A stretch of 64,000 nt of DNA. It comes from CALCKW01 sp033852095. GTDB lineage: Bacteria > Pseudomonadota > Gammaproteobacteria > CALCKW01. A program made the position numbers and the translations under genes. The stretch is taken from positions 24,366 to 88,365 of the forward strand of contig JAWSVD010000110.1 in the NCBI GenBank assembly GCA_033852095.1. Reading direction: 5' to 3'. Every line of letters starts with the position of its first letter. Positions within the stretch are counted from its first letter, which is position 1. Below the pieces are notes generated by a model, which did not search any database, was not told the origin of the DNA, and saw nothing but the letters and a program-made list of their open reading frames with translations. Of the stretch, positions 43,392-52,637 are shown one piece after another.

Positions 43392-44622
43392 AACTGCGCC
43401 CATCCTCTATCACCACACCATCATTTGCGAGCGACCCAGGTGCCACCAGCTCCACCGTGCCGCGCAACTGGGTCAATTCCCGCAGGGAAACAAGCAGCTG
43501 CCCCATTAGCGCTTCGCTGTGTTCAGCCGCTTCGCAGCGCAAGAGCATGGCATCGCTGTGATCAACTTGTGTCACCACCAGCCTCGCCTTATCCACCTGC
43601 GGGTGCCGCGCAATGATCGCCGCAACCTGCTCGGGCCGCACGAACATGCCTTTGACCTTTGCGCTCTGATCAGCGCGACCCATCCATCCAGCCAGTCTCT
43701 TGTTGCTCCTGCCACAGGGGCTCGGCCCCTCAAGAAAGGCTGATAGATCACCGGTGGCGAAACGGACCAAGGGATACACGCGATTCTCCAGCAGGGTCAC
43801 GAGCACCTCCCCGACCTCCCCCACCGCGACAGGCTCGCCGGTGCCCGGTCGCACGATCTCGACGATCACCCCCTCATCGACAATCATTCCCTCCTTCGCT
43901 TCTGACTCGTAGCTGATCAAGCCCAGATCAGCAGTGGCGTAACACTGCAACACCGACACTCCGTGGCTCAGCAGCTCCTCTCGCAAGCTCGGCGGCAGTG
44001 CCTCGCCGCCCACTAAAGCGTGCTTGAGCTTATCGAAGCTCAGACCCTCGTCACGCGCCTTGTTCAGCAGTATTTTGAGAAACGACGGCGTGCCCACATA
44101 GGCATCCGGCGCCAGCTGCGCCATGGCCGCGAGCTGCATATCGGTCTGCCCTGTTCCCGCGGGAAAAACAGCGCAGCCCAAGGCGTGCGCACCACTCTCC
44201 AACATGGCCCCGGCAGGGGTGAAATGGTAGGAGAATGTATTGTGCAGCAACATACCCTTGCGGATACCGGCAGCGTGCAGGGCACGCGCAGTGCGCCAGA
44301 CATCCACACCCGCGGCCTCTGGTTCATGGATGGGGCCTGGGGACGCGAACACCCGGCTGACCTCCCCCCACTGCGCGGCGGCCAAGCCCCCAAAGGGCGG
44401 CTGGCTGCGCTGCGCCTCCACCAACATTGATTTGCGCAACACCGGCAGAGTCGCGAGTTCGTCCAGGCTCGCAAGCTCTGTGGCACAATCAGCCAAGTGA
44501 TCCCGCAGTGCCGGTGCGTGCACCCGCGCATGGGCGAGCTGTAGATTCAACTGCGCCAATTGCGCCTGGGCGCGCTCCACTGGCTCACGGCATTCTAAAT
44601 CGTCGTAAAACTCATGGTTCAT
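43384..44622 (-). CDS. PaaK-like (phenylacetate-CoA ligase family) protein with degenerate adenylation motif
   Basis: This 412-residue protein resembles phenylacetate-CoA ligases over its length: LPVLRKSMLVEAQ, YVGTPSFLKILLNKA, VGGEALPPSLREEL, QCYATADLGLISYES (adenine-binding region) and VRFATGDLSAFL, RADQSAKVKGMFVRPEQV. The usual P-loop SSGTTGxP is replaced by VFASPGPIHEP at residues 91-101, so it may not adenylate in the normal way. It is shorter than typical PaaK and has no lysine in its last 20 residues. It lies between the LivF and AhpD-like genes of the same operon. Related proteins next to Liv transporters are, as far as I recall, a distinct uncharacterised group. Confidence 0.8.
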   Translation of the reverse strand: MNHEFYDDLECREPVERAQAQLAQLNLQLAHARVHAPALRDHLADCATELASLDELATLPVLRKSMLVEAQRSQPPFGGLAAAQWGEVSRVFASPGPIHEPEAAGVDVWRTARALHAAGIRKGMLLHNTFSYHFTPAGAMLESGAHALGCAVFPAGTGQTDMQLAAMAQLAPDAYVGTPSFLKILLNKARDEGLSFDKLKHALVGGEALPPSLREELLSHGVSVLQCYATADLGLISYESEAKEGMIVDEGVIVEIVRPGTGEPVAVGEVGEVLVTLLENRVYPLVRFATGDLSAFLEGPSPCGRSNKRLAGWMGRADQSAKVKGMFVRPEQVAAIIARHPQVDKARLVVTQVDHSDAMLLRCEAAEHSEALMGQLLVSLRELTQLRGTVELVAPGSLANDGVVIEDGRSYE

Positions 44623-44698
44623 ATAACAGGCCTGTGTTCAATGGAAGTCGCCAATACTCAGCTGAGCCTACACCCTATAAAAATATATTGGCTGGGCT

Positions 44699-45526
44699 CT
44701 ACGACAACCAGCGCTTGCGACGGCGGTAGTGTTTGGTATTGCGGAAACTGCGGCGCCCTTTGTCGCTCACGCCCAGATAGAACTCCTTGACGTCGGAATT
44801 TTCGCGCAATTCAGCAGCGGTGCCGTCCATCACGACACGGCCACTCTCCAAGATATAGCCGTAGTCCGCATAACGCAGTGCCACGTTGGTATTTTGTTCG
44901 GCCAGTAAAAAACTGACCCCCTCTTGTTCGTTCAGGTTTTTCACGATGCCGAATATTTCTTCCACCAACTGTGGTGCCAAGCCCATCGAAGGCTCATCCA
45001 ACAGAATAGTCTCTGGCCGCGACATCATGGCCCGGCCGATCGCACACATTTGCTGCTCGCCGCCCGAGGTATAGCCCGCCTGAGATTTGCGGCGCTCCCG
45101 CAGGCGCGGGAAGTAGTTGTAGACCATCTCCATGTCGCGATTGACGGCAGCCTTGCCATCCTGGCGCGTGTAGGCCCCGGTGAGTAAATTCTCCTCGATA
45201 GTGAGGTGCTCAAAACAATGCCGCCCCTCCATCACTTGAATAACGCCACGCCGCACCAACTCCGAGGGATTGAGCTCGGTGATGTCATTCCCCCGATACT
45301 CAATCGTGCCCTTGGTCACATCGCCGCGCTCTGAACGCAGCAAATTGGAAATCGCCTTGAGTGTCGTGGTTTTGCCTGCACCGTTACCACCCAACAAAGC
45401 CGTGATGCCACCTTTTGGCACGGAGAGGCTCACGCCTTTGAGCACCAATATCACGTGGTTGTAAATCACTTCGATGTTGTTGACGGTCAACAACGGCTCT
45501 CCCGTCTGCAACTCTTGCTGCTGCAT
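44699..45526 (-). CDS. Branched-chain-type ABC transporter ATPase, LivF-like, with basic C-terminal tail
   Basis: This 275-residue ATPase has Walker A GGNGAGKTT, signature SGGEQQMCAIGRAM and Walker B TILLDEPSMGLAP, with LAEQNTNVALRYADYGYILESG as in LivF. A C-terminal tail SDKGRRSFRNTKHYRRRKRWLS is strongly basic, beyond the usual end of LivF. The ATG at 45526 follows GGGAGAAAAACC. It works with the LivG, LivH, LivM and LivK-type proteins of this operon. The substrate is more likely an organic acid than an amino acid, given the CoA ligases around it (inference). Confidence 0.88.
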   Translation of the reverse strand: MQQQELQTGEPLLTVNNIEVIYNHVILVLKGVSLSVPKGGITALLGGNGAGKTTTLKAISNLLRSERGDVTKGTIEYRGNDITELNPSELVRRGVIQVMEGRHCFEHLTIEENLLTGAYTRQDGKAAVNRDMEMVYNYFPRLRERRKSQAGYTSGGEQQMCAIGRAMMSRPETILLDEPSMGLAPQLVEEIFGIVKNLNEQEGVSFLLAEQNTNVALRYADYGYILESGRVVMDGTAAELRENSDVKEFYLGVSDKGRRSFRNTKHYRRRKRWLS

Positions 45527-45663
45527 GGTTTTTCTCCCATCGGTATTCGCAAGCATGAAGGTAAATCAAGCATAAAAAATACGTGCTTCTATAAAACCGG
45601 TGCCCCATATATTGGGGCACCGTAACTCCTGCTAAAGCTCCGTGGCTCTAACGAGAGTAGACT

Positions 45664-46950
45664 CTAGCTACAATCACGCGGGGTGATGTTGTTTTCTTTG
45701 GCGTAGGCTTCACTGTCTTCAGTGATCAAGGCGCCTATAACATCCATATCCGAAGGACCAAAATCGGAGATTAAGTTCCATTTTTTGGCTGCCGCGTCCC
45801 ACTGCTGCACTGCGCCCGTGCCCGGACCACCGTGGTTTTCACAACTCACCGCGAAGGTGGGACCAAATCCTGGGATACCCAGGCCAGCCATTTTCTCCTC
45901 GGTGATCTCCAGAGCTTCCATGCCATCACGCATCTGTGCTGGGTTGATGTCGGCGGTACCGTGGATTTCCTGCGCGGTACGCGCGGCTTCTACAGCCAAG
46001 ATCGCTGCGTACATGCCACGGTTGTACAACACGGTGCCCACTTGATCGCCCGCACCAGCTGCCAGGCCCTTGTCCACGACATACTCTTGAATATCGGCAA
46101 ACACAGGGAAACCCGCGCCTGTCTGGTGGAATGTTAAGGCTTTGTAGCCGTTGGCTTTCGCACCGGCGGGGATAACATCGTTCTCGGAACCCGACCACCA
46201 GATGCCGATGAAGTTCTCCATATTAAAGCGGATGTTGGCCGCCTCTTGAATCGCGACTTGATTCATCACGCCCCAACCCCACATGAGCACAAAATCGGGC
46301 CGCTCGCGGCGAATTTGCAACCACTGAGATTTTTGCTCTTGGCCCGGGTGATCGACCGGAATAAGCGTGAGGTCATAACCGTGCTTTTTGGCCAGCTCTT
46401 CCAGGGTACGGATGGGCTCTTTACCGTAGGCAGAGTTGTGATAGACCAAAGCGACTTTTTTACCTTCGAGCGAACCGTTCGCGTCCAACAGGTGGTTGAC
46501 CGCGAGTGATGCGCCGTTCCAGTAGTTGGCTGGGTAGTTAAATACAGAGCTGAATATTTTACCGTTTGCAGCTGATGTTCGACCGTAGCCCATGCTGTGA
46601 ATTGGGATGCCATCAGCGGTCGCTTTGGGGATCAACTGGTAAGTAATACCGGTGGACAGTGGCTGATAGACCAGAGCGCCCTCACCCTTGGTCGACTCAT
46701 AACACTCCACACCTTTCTGCGTGTTATAGCCGGTCTCACACTCAAGCAATTTCAACTTGACACCGCCGAGACCACCGTCTCGTTCATTGATCAGCGTCAT
46801 GTAGTCGGCGTAGCCATCAGCAAAGGGGATCCCGTTTGCCGCATAAGGGCCCGTTCTGTAACTCAGGGAAGGGAAAACCAAGTCGGCCATTGCCGAACTC
46901 GAAACCAGTGTTGCCGCAACCGCTAGGGCCGCTAGTTTGCGCGATATCAT
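45664..46950 (-). CDS. Periplasmic substrate-binding protein of the first Liv-type transporter
   Basis: This 428-residue protein has a Sec signal peptide (MISRKLAALAVAATLVSSSAMA, cleaved before DLVFPSL). A type I periplasmic-binding fold follows (YRTGPYAANGIPFADGYADYM, VALVYHNSAYGKEPIRTLEEL, TFAVSCENHGGPGTGAVQQWD). It has four cysteines in the mature part, so disulfides are likely. GGAGATGCA precedes the ATG at 46950; the in-frame upstream extension has no signal sequence. Ligand unknown. Confidence 0.88.
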   Translation of the reverse strand: MISRKLAALAVAATLVSSSAMADLVFPSLSYRTGPYAANGIPFADGYADYMTLINERDGGLGGVKLKLLECETGYNTQKGVECYESTKGEGALVYQPLSTGITYQLIPKATADGIPIHSMGYGRTSAANGKIFSSVFNYPANYWNGASLAVNHLLDANGSLEGKKVALVYHNSAYGKEPIRTLEELAKKHGYDLTLIPVDHPGQEQKSQWLQIRRERPDFVLMWGWGVMNQVAIQEAANIRFNMENFIGIWWSGSENDVIPAGAKANGYKALTFHQTGAGFPVFADIQEYVVDKGLAAGAGDQVGTVLYNRGMYAAILAVEAARTAQEIHGTADINPAQMRDGMEALEITEEKMAGLGIPGFGPTFAVSCENHGGPGTGAVQQWDAAAKKWNLISDFGPSDMDVIGALITEDSEAYAKENNITPRDCS

Positions 46951-47044
46951 TGCATCTCCTATCGAAGAATTGATTTCTTCACTCATAAAGTTGACCGAGC
47001 CAGTGTTCGATCGTCGTTGCGGGTGGAAAGCACCACCCTACACA

Positions 47045-47062
47045 GGAGGCCATTTAGCCTCC
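47045..47062. repeat. Inverted repeat between livM-like and binding-protein genes
   Basis: GGAGGC and GCCTCC pair around CATTTA. It lies in the 230-bp leader before the binding-protein gene on the - strand, where a processing or attenuation signal would boost that gene relative to the permeases. No T-run follows. Confidence 0.3.
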
Positions 47063-47180
47063 CACACACGAAGCGAAACCAACGGCCTCACTCCACAGCT
47101 CCGATCAGCTTTTCAGCGAGATCGAAACACCTCCTGCTGCAGCACTCTTAGGTGGTGCTTTGTATTACAACCTCCTCCCA

Positions 47181-48257
47181 CTAGTGGGGAAAAGGCCACA
47201 ACCGTAATTTCTCTTTGGCTAAGCGCCACAACTGCGCCAAACCGTGCGGCTCGACGATCAGAAAAAACACAATCAAGCCGCCCACAATCACAAATTCCAA
47301 ATGCGCGGCGATGTCCGTGGGCCAACCCAAGCCACCGACCATCACGTTCTTGAGCAGCACAGGCATCAGCACCAAAAAGGCGGCACCGGCGAAACTGCCA
47401 AAGATAGAACCCAGCCCTCCGATGATGATCATGAACAACACCAGAAAAGACTGCGTGATACCAAAAGCCTCACCCACCTCGACCGCACCGAGGTACACGG
47501 AAAAGAACAGAGCGCCGGCAATGCCGATAAAGAACGATGAGATCGCAAAGGCCGAAAGCTTGGTCTTCAACGGGTTTACGCCAATGATCTCAGCAGCGAT
47601 GTCCATGTCGCGGATGGCCATCCAGCTGCGGCCGATTCTGCCGCGCGTCAAATTGCGCGCGACCCAGGCCAAGACAAAGACAAACACCAGACAAAATAGA
47701 TATTTTGCAGAGGCTGTTGCGTAGGGCCCCGTCACCAACACATCAAACACGGCCCTTTCAGGTGCGTTGATTTGGCCGGAGGCGGAGTAGTTGTAAAACC
47801 ACGGCACCTTGTTGAATAACCAGACCAGAAAAAACTGTGCGGCAAGCGTGGCCACCGCCAGATAGAAGCCCTTAATCCGCAGCGAAGGCAGACCAAAAAG
47901 AACCCCCACCAGCGCGGTTATTCCGCCCGATAACAAAACACAAAGAAAGATACTCATCTCGGGGAAGCTGGTCATCAGCTTGTAACAAGCATAGGCCCCC
48001 ACGGCCATGAAACCACCTGTCCCCAGTGACACTTGGCCACAGTAACCGGTCAATATGTTCAAGCCTATGGCCGCAATCGTCCAGATCAAAAATGGCACCA
48101 AGACAGCGCTGGCCCAGTAGTCATTTATAAAGAAAGGCACGACAAGAAACGCGACCGCAGTGATTAAGTAATAACCCCAGCGGTCAAGCTTGATCGGGAA
48201 GGTCTGGTTATCATCATCGTATTTGGTTTTAAAGTCGCCGGACTCACGGTAAAACAT
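47181..48257 (-). CDS. Branched-chain-type ABC permease, LivM-like (first system)
   Basis: This 358-residue permease has a hydrophilic N-terminal arm of about 28 residues, then about eight or nine membrane segments. LNILTGYCGQVSLGTGGFMAVGAYA and LGGLGSIFGSFAGAAF-type (IIGGLGSIFGSFAGA) blocks are the LivM signatures, with AIRDMDIAAEIIGVNPLKTK as the ATPase-coupling loop. The ATG at 48257 lies 3 bp after the LivH stop. Confidence 0.9.
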   Translation of the reverse strand: MFYRESGDFKTKYDDDNQTFPIKLDRWGYYLITAVAFLVVPFFINDYWASAVLVPFLIWTIAAIGLNILTGYCGQVSLGTGGFMAVGAYACYKLMTSFPEMSIFLCVLLSGGITALVGVLFGLPSLRIKGFYLAVATLAAQFFLVWLFNKVPWFYNYSASGQINAPERAVFDVLVTGPYATASAKYLFCLVFVFVLAWVARNLTRGRIGRSWMAIRDMDIAAEIIGVNPLKTKLSAFAISSFFIGIAGALFFSVYLGAVEVGEAFGITQSFLVLFMIIIGGLGSIFGSFAGAAFLVLMPVLLKNVMVGGLGWPTDIAAHLEFVIVGGLIVFFLIVEPHGLAQLWRLAKEKLRLWPFPH

Positions 48258-48260
48258 CCC

Positions 48261-49262
48261 TCACACCCTCTCGATGATCTTCTCGCCAAACAAGCCCTGG
48301 GGCCTGAAGACAAGAAACAGCAGCGCCAACATGTAGGCAAACCAATTTTCGGTGGCACCACCGATCATTGGACCAATCCAGAACTCAAACAGCTTTTCAC
48401 CCACACCAATGATCAGGCCGCCGACGATGGCCCCTGGTATGGAGGTAAAACCGCCGAGCATCAACACGGGCAGCGCTTTGAGTGCAATCAATGACAATGA
48501 GAACTGCACGCCAGATTTAGAGCCCCACATCACCCCGGCCACGAGCGCAACAAACCCCGCGATAGACCAGACAATAACCCAGATGGTGCGAAGGCTGATG
48601 CCCACTGACAGCGCCGCTTGGTGATCGTCTGCAACTGCGCGCAAGGCGCGCCCCGTCTTGGTGTACTGGCTGAACAGCGTCAGCGTAATCACCAAGACAA
48701 TCGCGACCAGCGCGGCCACCATGTCCAATTTATCGATATAAAATCCGTAGAAGCCGCTGTCCTCCCCGGCCCAGCCCATGGTCGCCTGCTCCAACCACAC
48801 CGATGCGCCACTGGGGATACCGACGTCCAGGGTCTTGATGTCGGCACCCCACATGAGGTCACCGAAACCCTCCATAAAGTACGCAAGGCCTATGGTCGCC
48901 ATGAACAAGATGATGGGCTCTTGGTTGACCAAGTGTTTGAGCACGTAGCGCTCGACCACGATGGCAAACAGCACCATCACCCCAAGCGTCAGGATAATCG
49001 CGAAGACGGCCGGCACAGTCCAACCGAAATGGTGAACCTCCGTGCCGAATATGGCGTTGATCAAGTGGGCAAAGGGGACCTGCCCGCTTTGAATCCCTAC
49101 CAGAGTCATGGCTGCAAAAAGCGCCATCACACCCTGGGCGTAATTGAAAATGCCTGATGCTTTATAGATAAGCACAAAACCCAGGGCTACCAAGGCGTAC
49201 ATCACACCCGCCATCAACCCATTGAGTATGATTTCAACCGTGTACAGAAAATCAGCAGACAT
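48261..49262 (-). CDS. Branched-chain-type ABC permease, LivH-like (first system)
   Basis: This 333-residue permease has about eight membrane segments. It starts with LNGLMAGVMYALVALGFVLIYKASGIFNYAQG, recognised by its parts GVMYALVALGFVLIYKASG and FNYAQG. AVADDHQAALSVGISLRT is the coupling loop, and VLMLGGFTSIPGAIVGGLI the conserved LivH end. The ATG at 49262 is chosen over a TTG three bases upstream. Confidence 0.9.
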   Translation of the reverse strand: MSADFLYTVEIILNGLMAGVMYALVALGFVLIYKASGIFNYAQGVMALFAAMTLVGIQSGQVPFAHLINAIFGTEVHHFGWTVPAVFAIILTLGVMVLFAIVVERYVLKHLVNQEPIILFMATIGLAYFMEGFGDLMWGADIKTLDVGIPSGASVWLEQATMGWAGEDSGFYGFYIDKLDMVAALVAIVLVITLTLFSQYTKTGRALRAVADDHQAALSVGISLRTIWVIVWSIAGFVALVAGVMWGSKSGVQFSLSLIALKALPVLMLGGFTSIPGAIVGGLIIGVGEKLFEFWIGPMIGGATENWFAYMLALLFLVFRPQGLFGEKIIERV

Positions 49263-49313
49263 CAAACCGCCCCTCGTTTTGAGACCCGAAACAGCATGTG
49301 CTTCAACACACGA

Positions 49314-50120
49314 TCAATCATGGCTAACCCCCAAATAGGCATCGATGACGGCCTGGTCATTACGCACGGCGTCCGGGTCTCCGTCACCAATTTTTTTCCC
49401 GTAGTCGAGCACCACAACACGGTCTGAAATATCCATCACCACCCCCATATCGTGCTCGATCAATACAATAGTGGTACCGAACTCGCTGTTGACGTCGAGA
49501 ATAAAACGCGACATGTCCTCTTTTTCTTCGACGTTCATGCCCGCCATTGGCTCATCGAGTAACAGCATTTTTGGCTCAGCCGCCAGCGCGCGCCCGAGCT
49601 CCACACGCTTTTGCAAGCCGTAGGGTAAACGCCCCACGGGGGTTTTGCGGATGTGTTGTATCTCGAGGAAATCAATGACCTTCTCCACCGACTCCCGGTG
49701 CCTTCGCTCCTCTTCTCGCGCAGGCCCCCACCAGATGGCCTGCGCGAGTATGTTGCTGCTCATCTTGTTCAGACGGCCAGACATGATGTTGTCCAGGGTC
49801 GACATGCCTTTAAACAGCGCGATGTTTTGAAATGTTCTCGCCACCCCTTGTTTGGCGACCTCATGCGGTCGCGCATCGAGCCGGCGCTGCCCGCGAAACC
49901 AGAGCTCCCCTTCCTGTGGGTGATAAAAGCCGTTGATCACATTCAGCATCGACGACTTGCCCGCACCGTTGGGACCGATGATGGCGCGCACTTCGCCTTC
50001 GCGGATATCAAAACTGATGTCCTGGATGGCGGTCACACCTCCAAAACGCAAGGTGATGTTCTTCACCTCCATGATCGGGGCGTCAAGTGCCGGGACGGCT
50101 TGAGCGTTCTGAGCAGCCAT
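49314..50120 (-). CDS. Branched-chain-type ABC transporter ATPase, LivG-like (first system)
   Basis: This 268-residue ATPase shows Walker A GPNGAGKSS, signature LPYGLQKRVELGRAL, Walker B MLLLDEPMAGMN and the LivG block GVARTFQNIALF. The start ATG at 50120 follows AAGGAAC. The gene lies 10 bp after the acyl-CoA synthetase stop, so it belongs to the same transcript. Confidence 0.9.
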   Translation of the reverse strand: MAAQNAQAVPALDAPIMEVKNITLRFGGVTAIQDISFDIREGEVRAIIGPNGAGKSSMLNVINGFYHPQEGELWFRGQRRLDARPHEVAKQGVARTFQNIALFKGMSTLDNIMSGRLNKMSSNILAQAIWWGPAREEERRHRESVEKVIDFLEIQHIRKTPVGRLPYGLQKRVELGRALAAEPKMLLLDEPMAGMNVEEKEDMSRFILDVNSEFGTTIVLIEHDMGVVMDISDRVVVLDYGKKIGDGDPDAVRNDQAVIDAYLGVSHD

Positions 50121-50130
50121 GTTTGGTTCC

Positions 50131-52080
50131 TTAAGCGACTTTGTCAGTGGATGCGCGCGATGCAAAGACCTGCGCGTCTTCAATCGCCAGCGTGCCGGAG
50201 ACACTGCCGCTGCGTCCGTCTTCGAACTTCACTTCGAGTTCGATGAAACTGCTGCTATCGCCGCTGTAGAGCGCCTCAATCAGGGACGCGTATTTATCCG
50301 CGATGTGCGCGCGGCGGACTTTCAGCGTGCGCGTCAGCTCGCCGTCATCCGCATCCAATTGCTTGGGCAAAATGAGAAAGCGGTGAATTTGGCTGTGCGA
50401 CATCAGGGGGTCATCAATCAAGCCCTTGTTGACCTGCTCAATGGACTCTTTGACCATTTGGTAGACTTGCGCATTGGCGGCGAGCTCCTGAAAAGAGCTG
50501 TAGGCGATGTTGTTGCGCTCTGCCCAGTTGCCAGCGGCTTCCATGTCCATGTCAATGAACGCCATCGCTTGCTCGCGCCCCGCGCCAAATACAACCGCCT
50601 CTTTGACGTGGGAGAAAAACTTCAATTTATTTTCGATGTATTTAGGGGCGAACAGCTTGCCAGAGACAAACTTGCTGACATCTTTTACCCGGTCGATGAT
50701 GCGCAGGTGGCCGTCATCGGTCATAAAACCCGCATCCCCCGTACTGACCCAGCCGTCTTCGTCTTTGGTATCAGCCGTGGATTCAGGATTTTTGTAGTAG
50801 CTGTGGAACACGCCCGCGCCACGGTACAGGACCTCACCGCTGTCATCGATCTTCAGCTGCACCCCGGGGACAGGCACGCCGACAGTGTCCGCACGCACTT
50901 GGCCGTTGGGCTGCACCGTCACGTAGACAGTCGCCTCCGTCTGACCGTAGACCTGCTTTAGGTTGACCCCGATGGAGCGATAGAACTGGAACAGCTCGGG
51001 GCCAATGGCCTCGCCCGCCGTGTAGGCGGTGCGAATGCGCCCCATGCCCAGCGCATCTTTGAGCGGCGCGTAAACCAAGATATTGCCGATGCTGTATTTC
51101 AGTCTGTCGGCGACACTGACCGGCTCACCGTCCAGCAGGCGAACCCCCACCTGCTTCGCCACGCCCATGAAGTAGTGGAACATTTTTCTCTTAATTGGGG
51201 CTGCATCTTCCATGCGAATGGTGACATTGGTCAACAAACCCTCGAACACACGAGGCGGGGCAAAATAGTATGTTGGGCCAATCTCGCGCATGTCGGTGTG
51301 CACCGTCTCTGGGCCCTCGGGACAGCAGACGCAGTAGCCGCACCAAATAGACTGGGCGAACGAGAAGACGTTGTCCCCCACCCATGCCATCGGCAAATAG
51401 GCCAGCACTGAGTCGTTTTCATCGAGACTGTCTATTTCGACGCAGGCTTTGGCAGAAAACATCAGATTATCGTGGGTGAGCACAACGCCCTTGGGCTTAC
51501 CTGTCGTACCCGAGGTGTACAGCATGATCGCGGTGTCTTCGCCCTTGCCCACATTGATTTCATTGGCAATGAAATCAGTGTCTCGTTGCTGGAGCTCTAA
51601 ACCTGAGCTCATCACGCTCTCCAAGCTGATGACGCCCGGCTCATCGTATTCGCGCATGCCGCGATCATCGTCATAGATAATGTGCAGCAGGCCTGGGTAG
51701 TCCTCGCGCACTTCCAGCATCTTATCTGCCTGTTCTTGATTCTCCACGAGCACAAAACTGATGCCTGCGTGCTCAACCACGTAGCTGACTTCGCTGGCCA
51801 CTGCATCCTGGTAGGTGGGCACGGGGATCCCTCCCAGGCACTGAGCCGCCGACATGCCCCAGTAGAGCCGCGGGCGATTATCGCCAACAATCAGCAGCCG
51901 ATCCCCTCGCTTAAAGCCCAGCGCGGCGAGGCCGTAGGCAAAGGTGCGCACCTGAACGTCAACCTCGCTCCAGGTCCAGGTCTGCCAAATACCGAGGTAT
52001 TTTTCGCGCATCGCAGGCCGGGCCTTAAATCGCTGTGCGCGATCGTGCAGAAGCCGGGGAAAAGTCGCCAAATCGGCCAT
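50131..52080 (-). CDS. Long-chain-type acyl-CoA synthetase (AMP-forming)
   Basis: This 649-residue adenylating enzyme has A3 motif IMLYTSGTTGKPKGVVLTH, A5 YGQTEATVYV, and the A7 STGDAGFMTDDGHLRIIDRVKD region (as STGDAGFMTDDGHL and IIDRVKD). SKFVSGKLFAPKYIENKLKF is the C-domain hinge. It resembles the group of large acyl-CoA synthetases found at the head of Liv-transporter operons. It would trap the imported acid as a CoA thioester. It is the first gene of the operon; AGAGGAATT precedes the ATG, and a palindrome lies 63 bp upstream. Confidence 0.9.
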   Translation of the reverse strand: MADLATFPRLLHDRAQRFKARPAMREKYLGIWQTWTWSEVDVQVRTFAYGLAALGFKRGDRLLIVGDNRPRLYWGMSAAQCLGGIPVPTYQDAVASEVSYVVEHAGISFVLVENQEQADKMLEVREDYPGLLHIIYDDDRGMREYDEPGVISLESVMSSGLELQQRDTDFIANEINVGKGEDTAIMLYTSGTTGKPKGVVLTHDNLMFSAKACVEIDSLDENDSVLAYLPMAWVGDNVFSFAQSIWCGYCVCCPEGPETVHTDMREIGPTYYFAPPRVFEGLLTNVTIRMEDAAPIKRKMFHYFMGVAKQVGVRLLDGEPVSVADRLKYSIGNILVYAPLKDALGMGRIRTAYTAGEAIGPELFQFYRSIGVNLKQVYGQTEATVYVTVQPNGQVRADTVGVPVPGVQLKIDDSGEVLYRGAGVFHSYYKNPESTADTKDEDGWVSTGDAGFMTDDGHLRIIDRVKDVSKFVSGKLFAPKYIENKLKFFSHVKEAVVFGAGREQAMAFIDMDMEAAGNWAERNNIAYSSFQELAANAQVYQMVKESIEQVNKGLIDDPLMSHSQIHRFLILPKQLDADDGELTRTLKVRRAHIADKYASLIEALYSGDSSSFIELEVKFEDGRSGSVSGTLAIEDAQVFASRASTDKVA

Positions 52081-52142
52081 AAATCAATTCCTCTGGATGG
52101 GGCGGTTGCGCCGTGCATTAAAGTGCAGACTTTGGCATAACG

Positions 52143-52158
52143 TTTACGTTAACGTCAA
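52143..52158. promoter_or_regulatory. 16-bp near-palindrome, LiuR-like candidate operator
   Basis: TTTACGTTAACGTCAA is a perfect palindrome in its central 10 bases (ACGTTAACGT) with one mismatched outer pair. It resembles, from memory, the boxes proposed for the MerR-family regulator LiuR of branched-chain amino acid and fatty acid catabolism. It lies 63 bp before the ATG of the acyl-CoA synthetase gene; on the - strand it begins TTGACG, which could double as a -35. No regulator gene of that type is in the window. Confidence 0.5.
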
Positions 52159-52568
52159 GTAGTATCTTGCCTCTAGGGCCCAGTAAATGACAGCCTTGCC
52201 CCTCTCGCAAGCGACTGAATACGCCAGAGCAGCAGACGCCGCGCATCAACTGAAAACCCCCAGTACGTCGTAGCCCAAAAGTCACATTGATGCAAGCAGT
52301 TGCAATACCGCCGTGTCAATTTTCCAACAAACCCTGAGAATAATGGGGGAAGAACAAGAGGGGATGCTGTCTGCGACAACAACAGGGATGACCAACACTC
52401 AAAAAGAAATATAACTTAAGCGTCAACTGGGGCTGCAAACACGCTCAGTGATATCGGCCGAGGCGCCCCATATTACAGCCAACATCGACTTGGCGAGGCC
52501 CGCCCAAACCATCAATAAGATGCCCGATTTTAAGGTGTGATATTTTTCATAATGGTCGACAGCGCAGC

Positions 52569-52588
52569 GCGGCGCGATGCCGCGCCGC
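52569..52588. repeat. Perfect 8-bp GC hairpin with ATGC tetraloop
   Basis: GCGGCGCG and CGCGCCGC flank ATGC. It follows, on the - strand, the terminator of the 436-residue gene and may be a second, fail-safe stem. Confidence 0.45.
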
Positions 52589-52613
52589 CCTAAAGCCCAT
52601 GCGCAAAACGCAA

Positions 52614-52637
52614 ACTGCCGGCACAGAGGCCGGCAGT
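52614..52637 (-). terminator. Terminator of the 436-residue protein gene
   Basis: ACTGCCGGC (52614-52622) and GCCGGCAGT (52629-52637) pair perfectly around ACAGAG. On the - strand the stem is followed by TTGCGTTTTG. It starts 30 bp past the stop at 52667. Confidence 0.65.
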
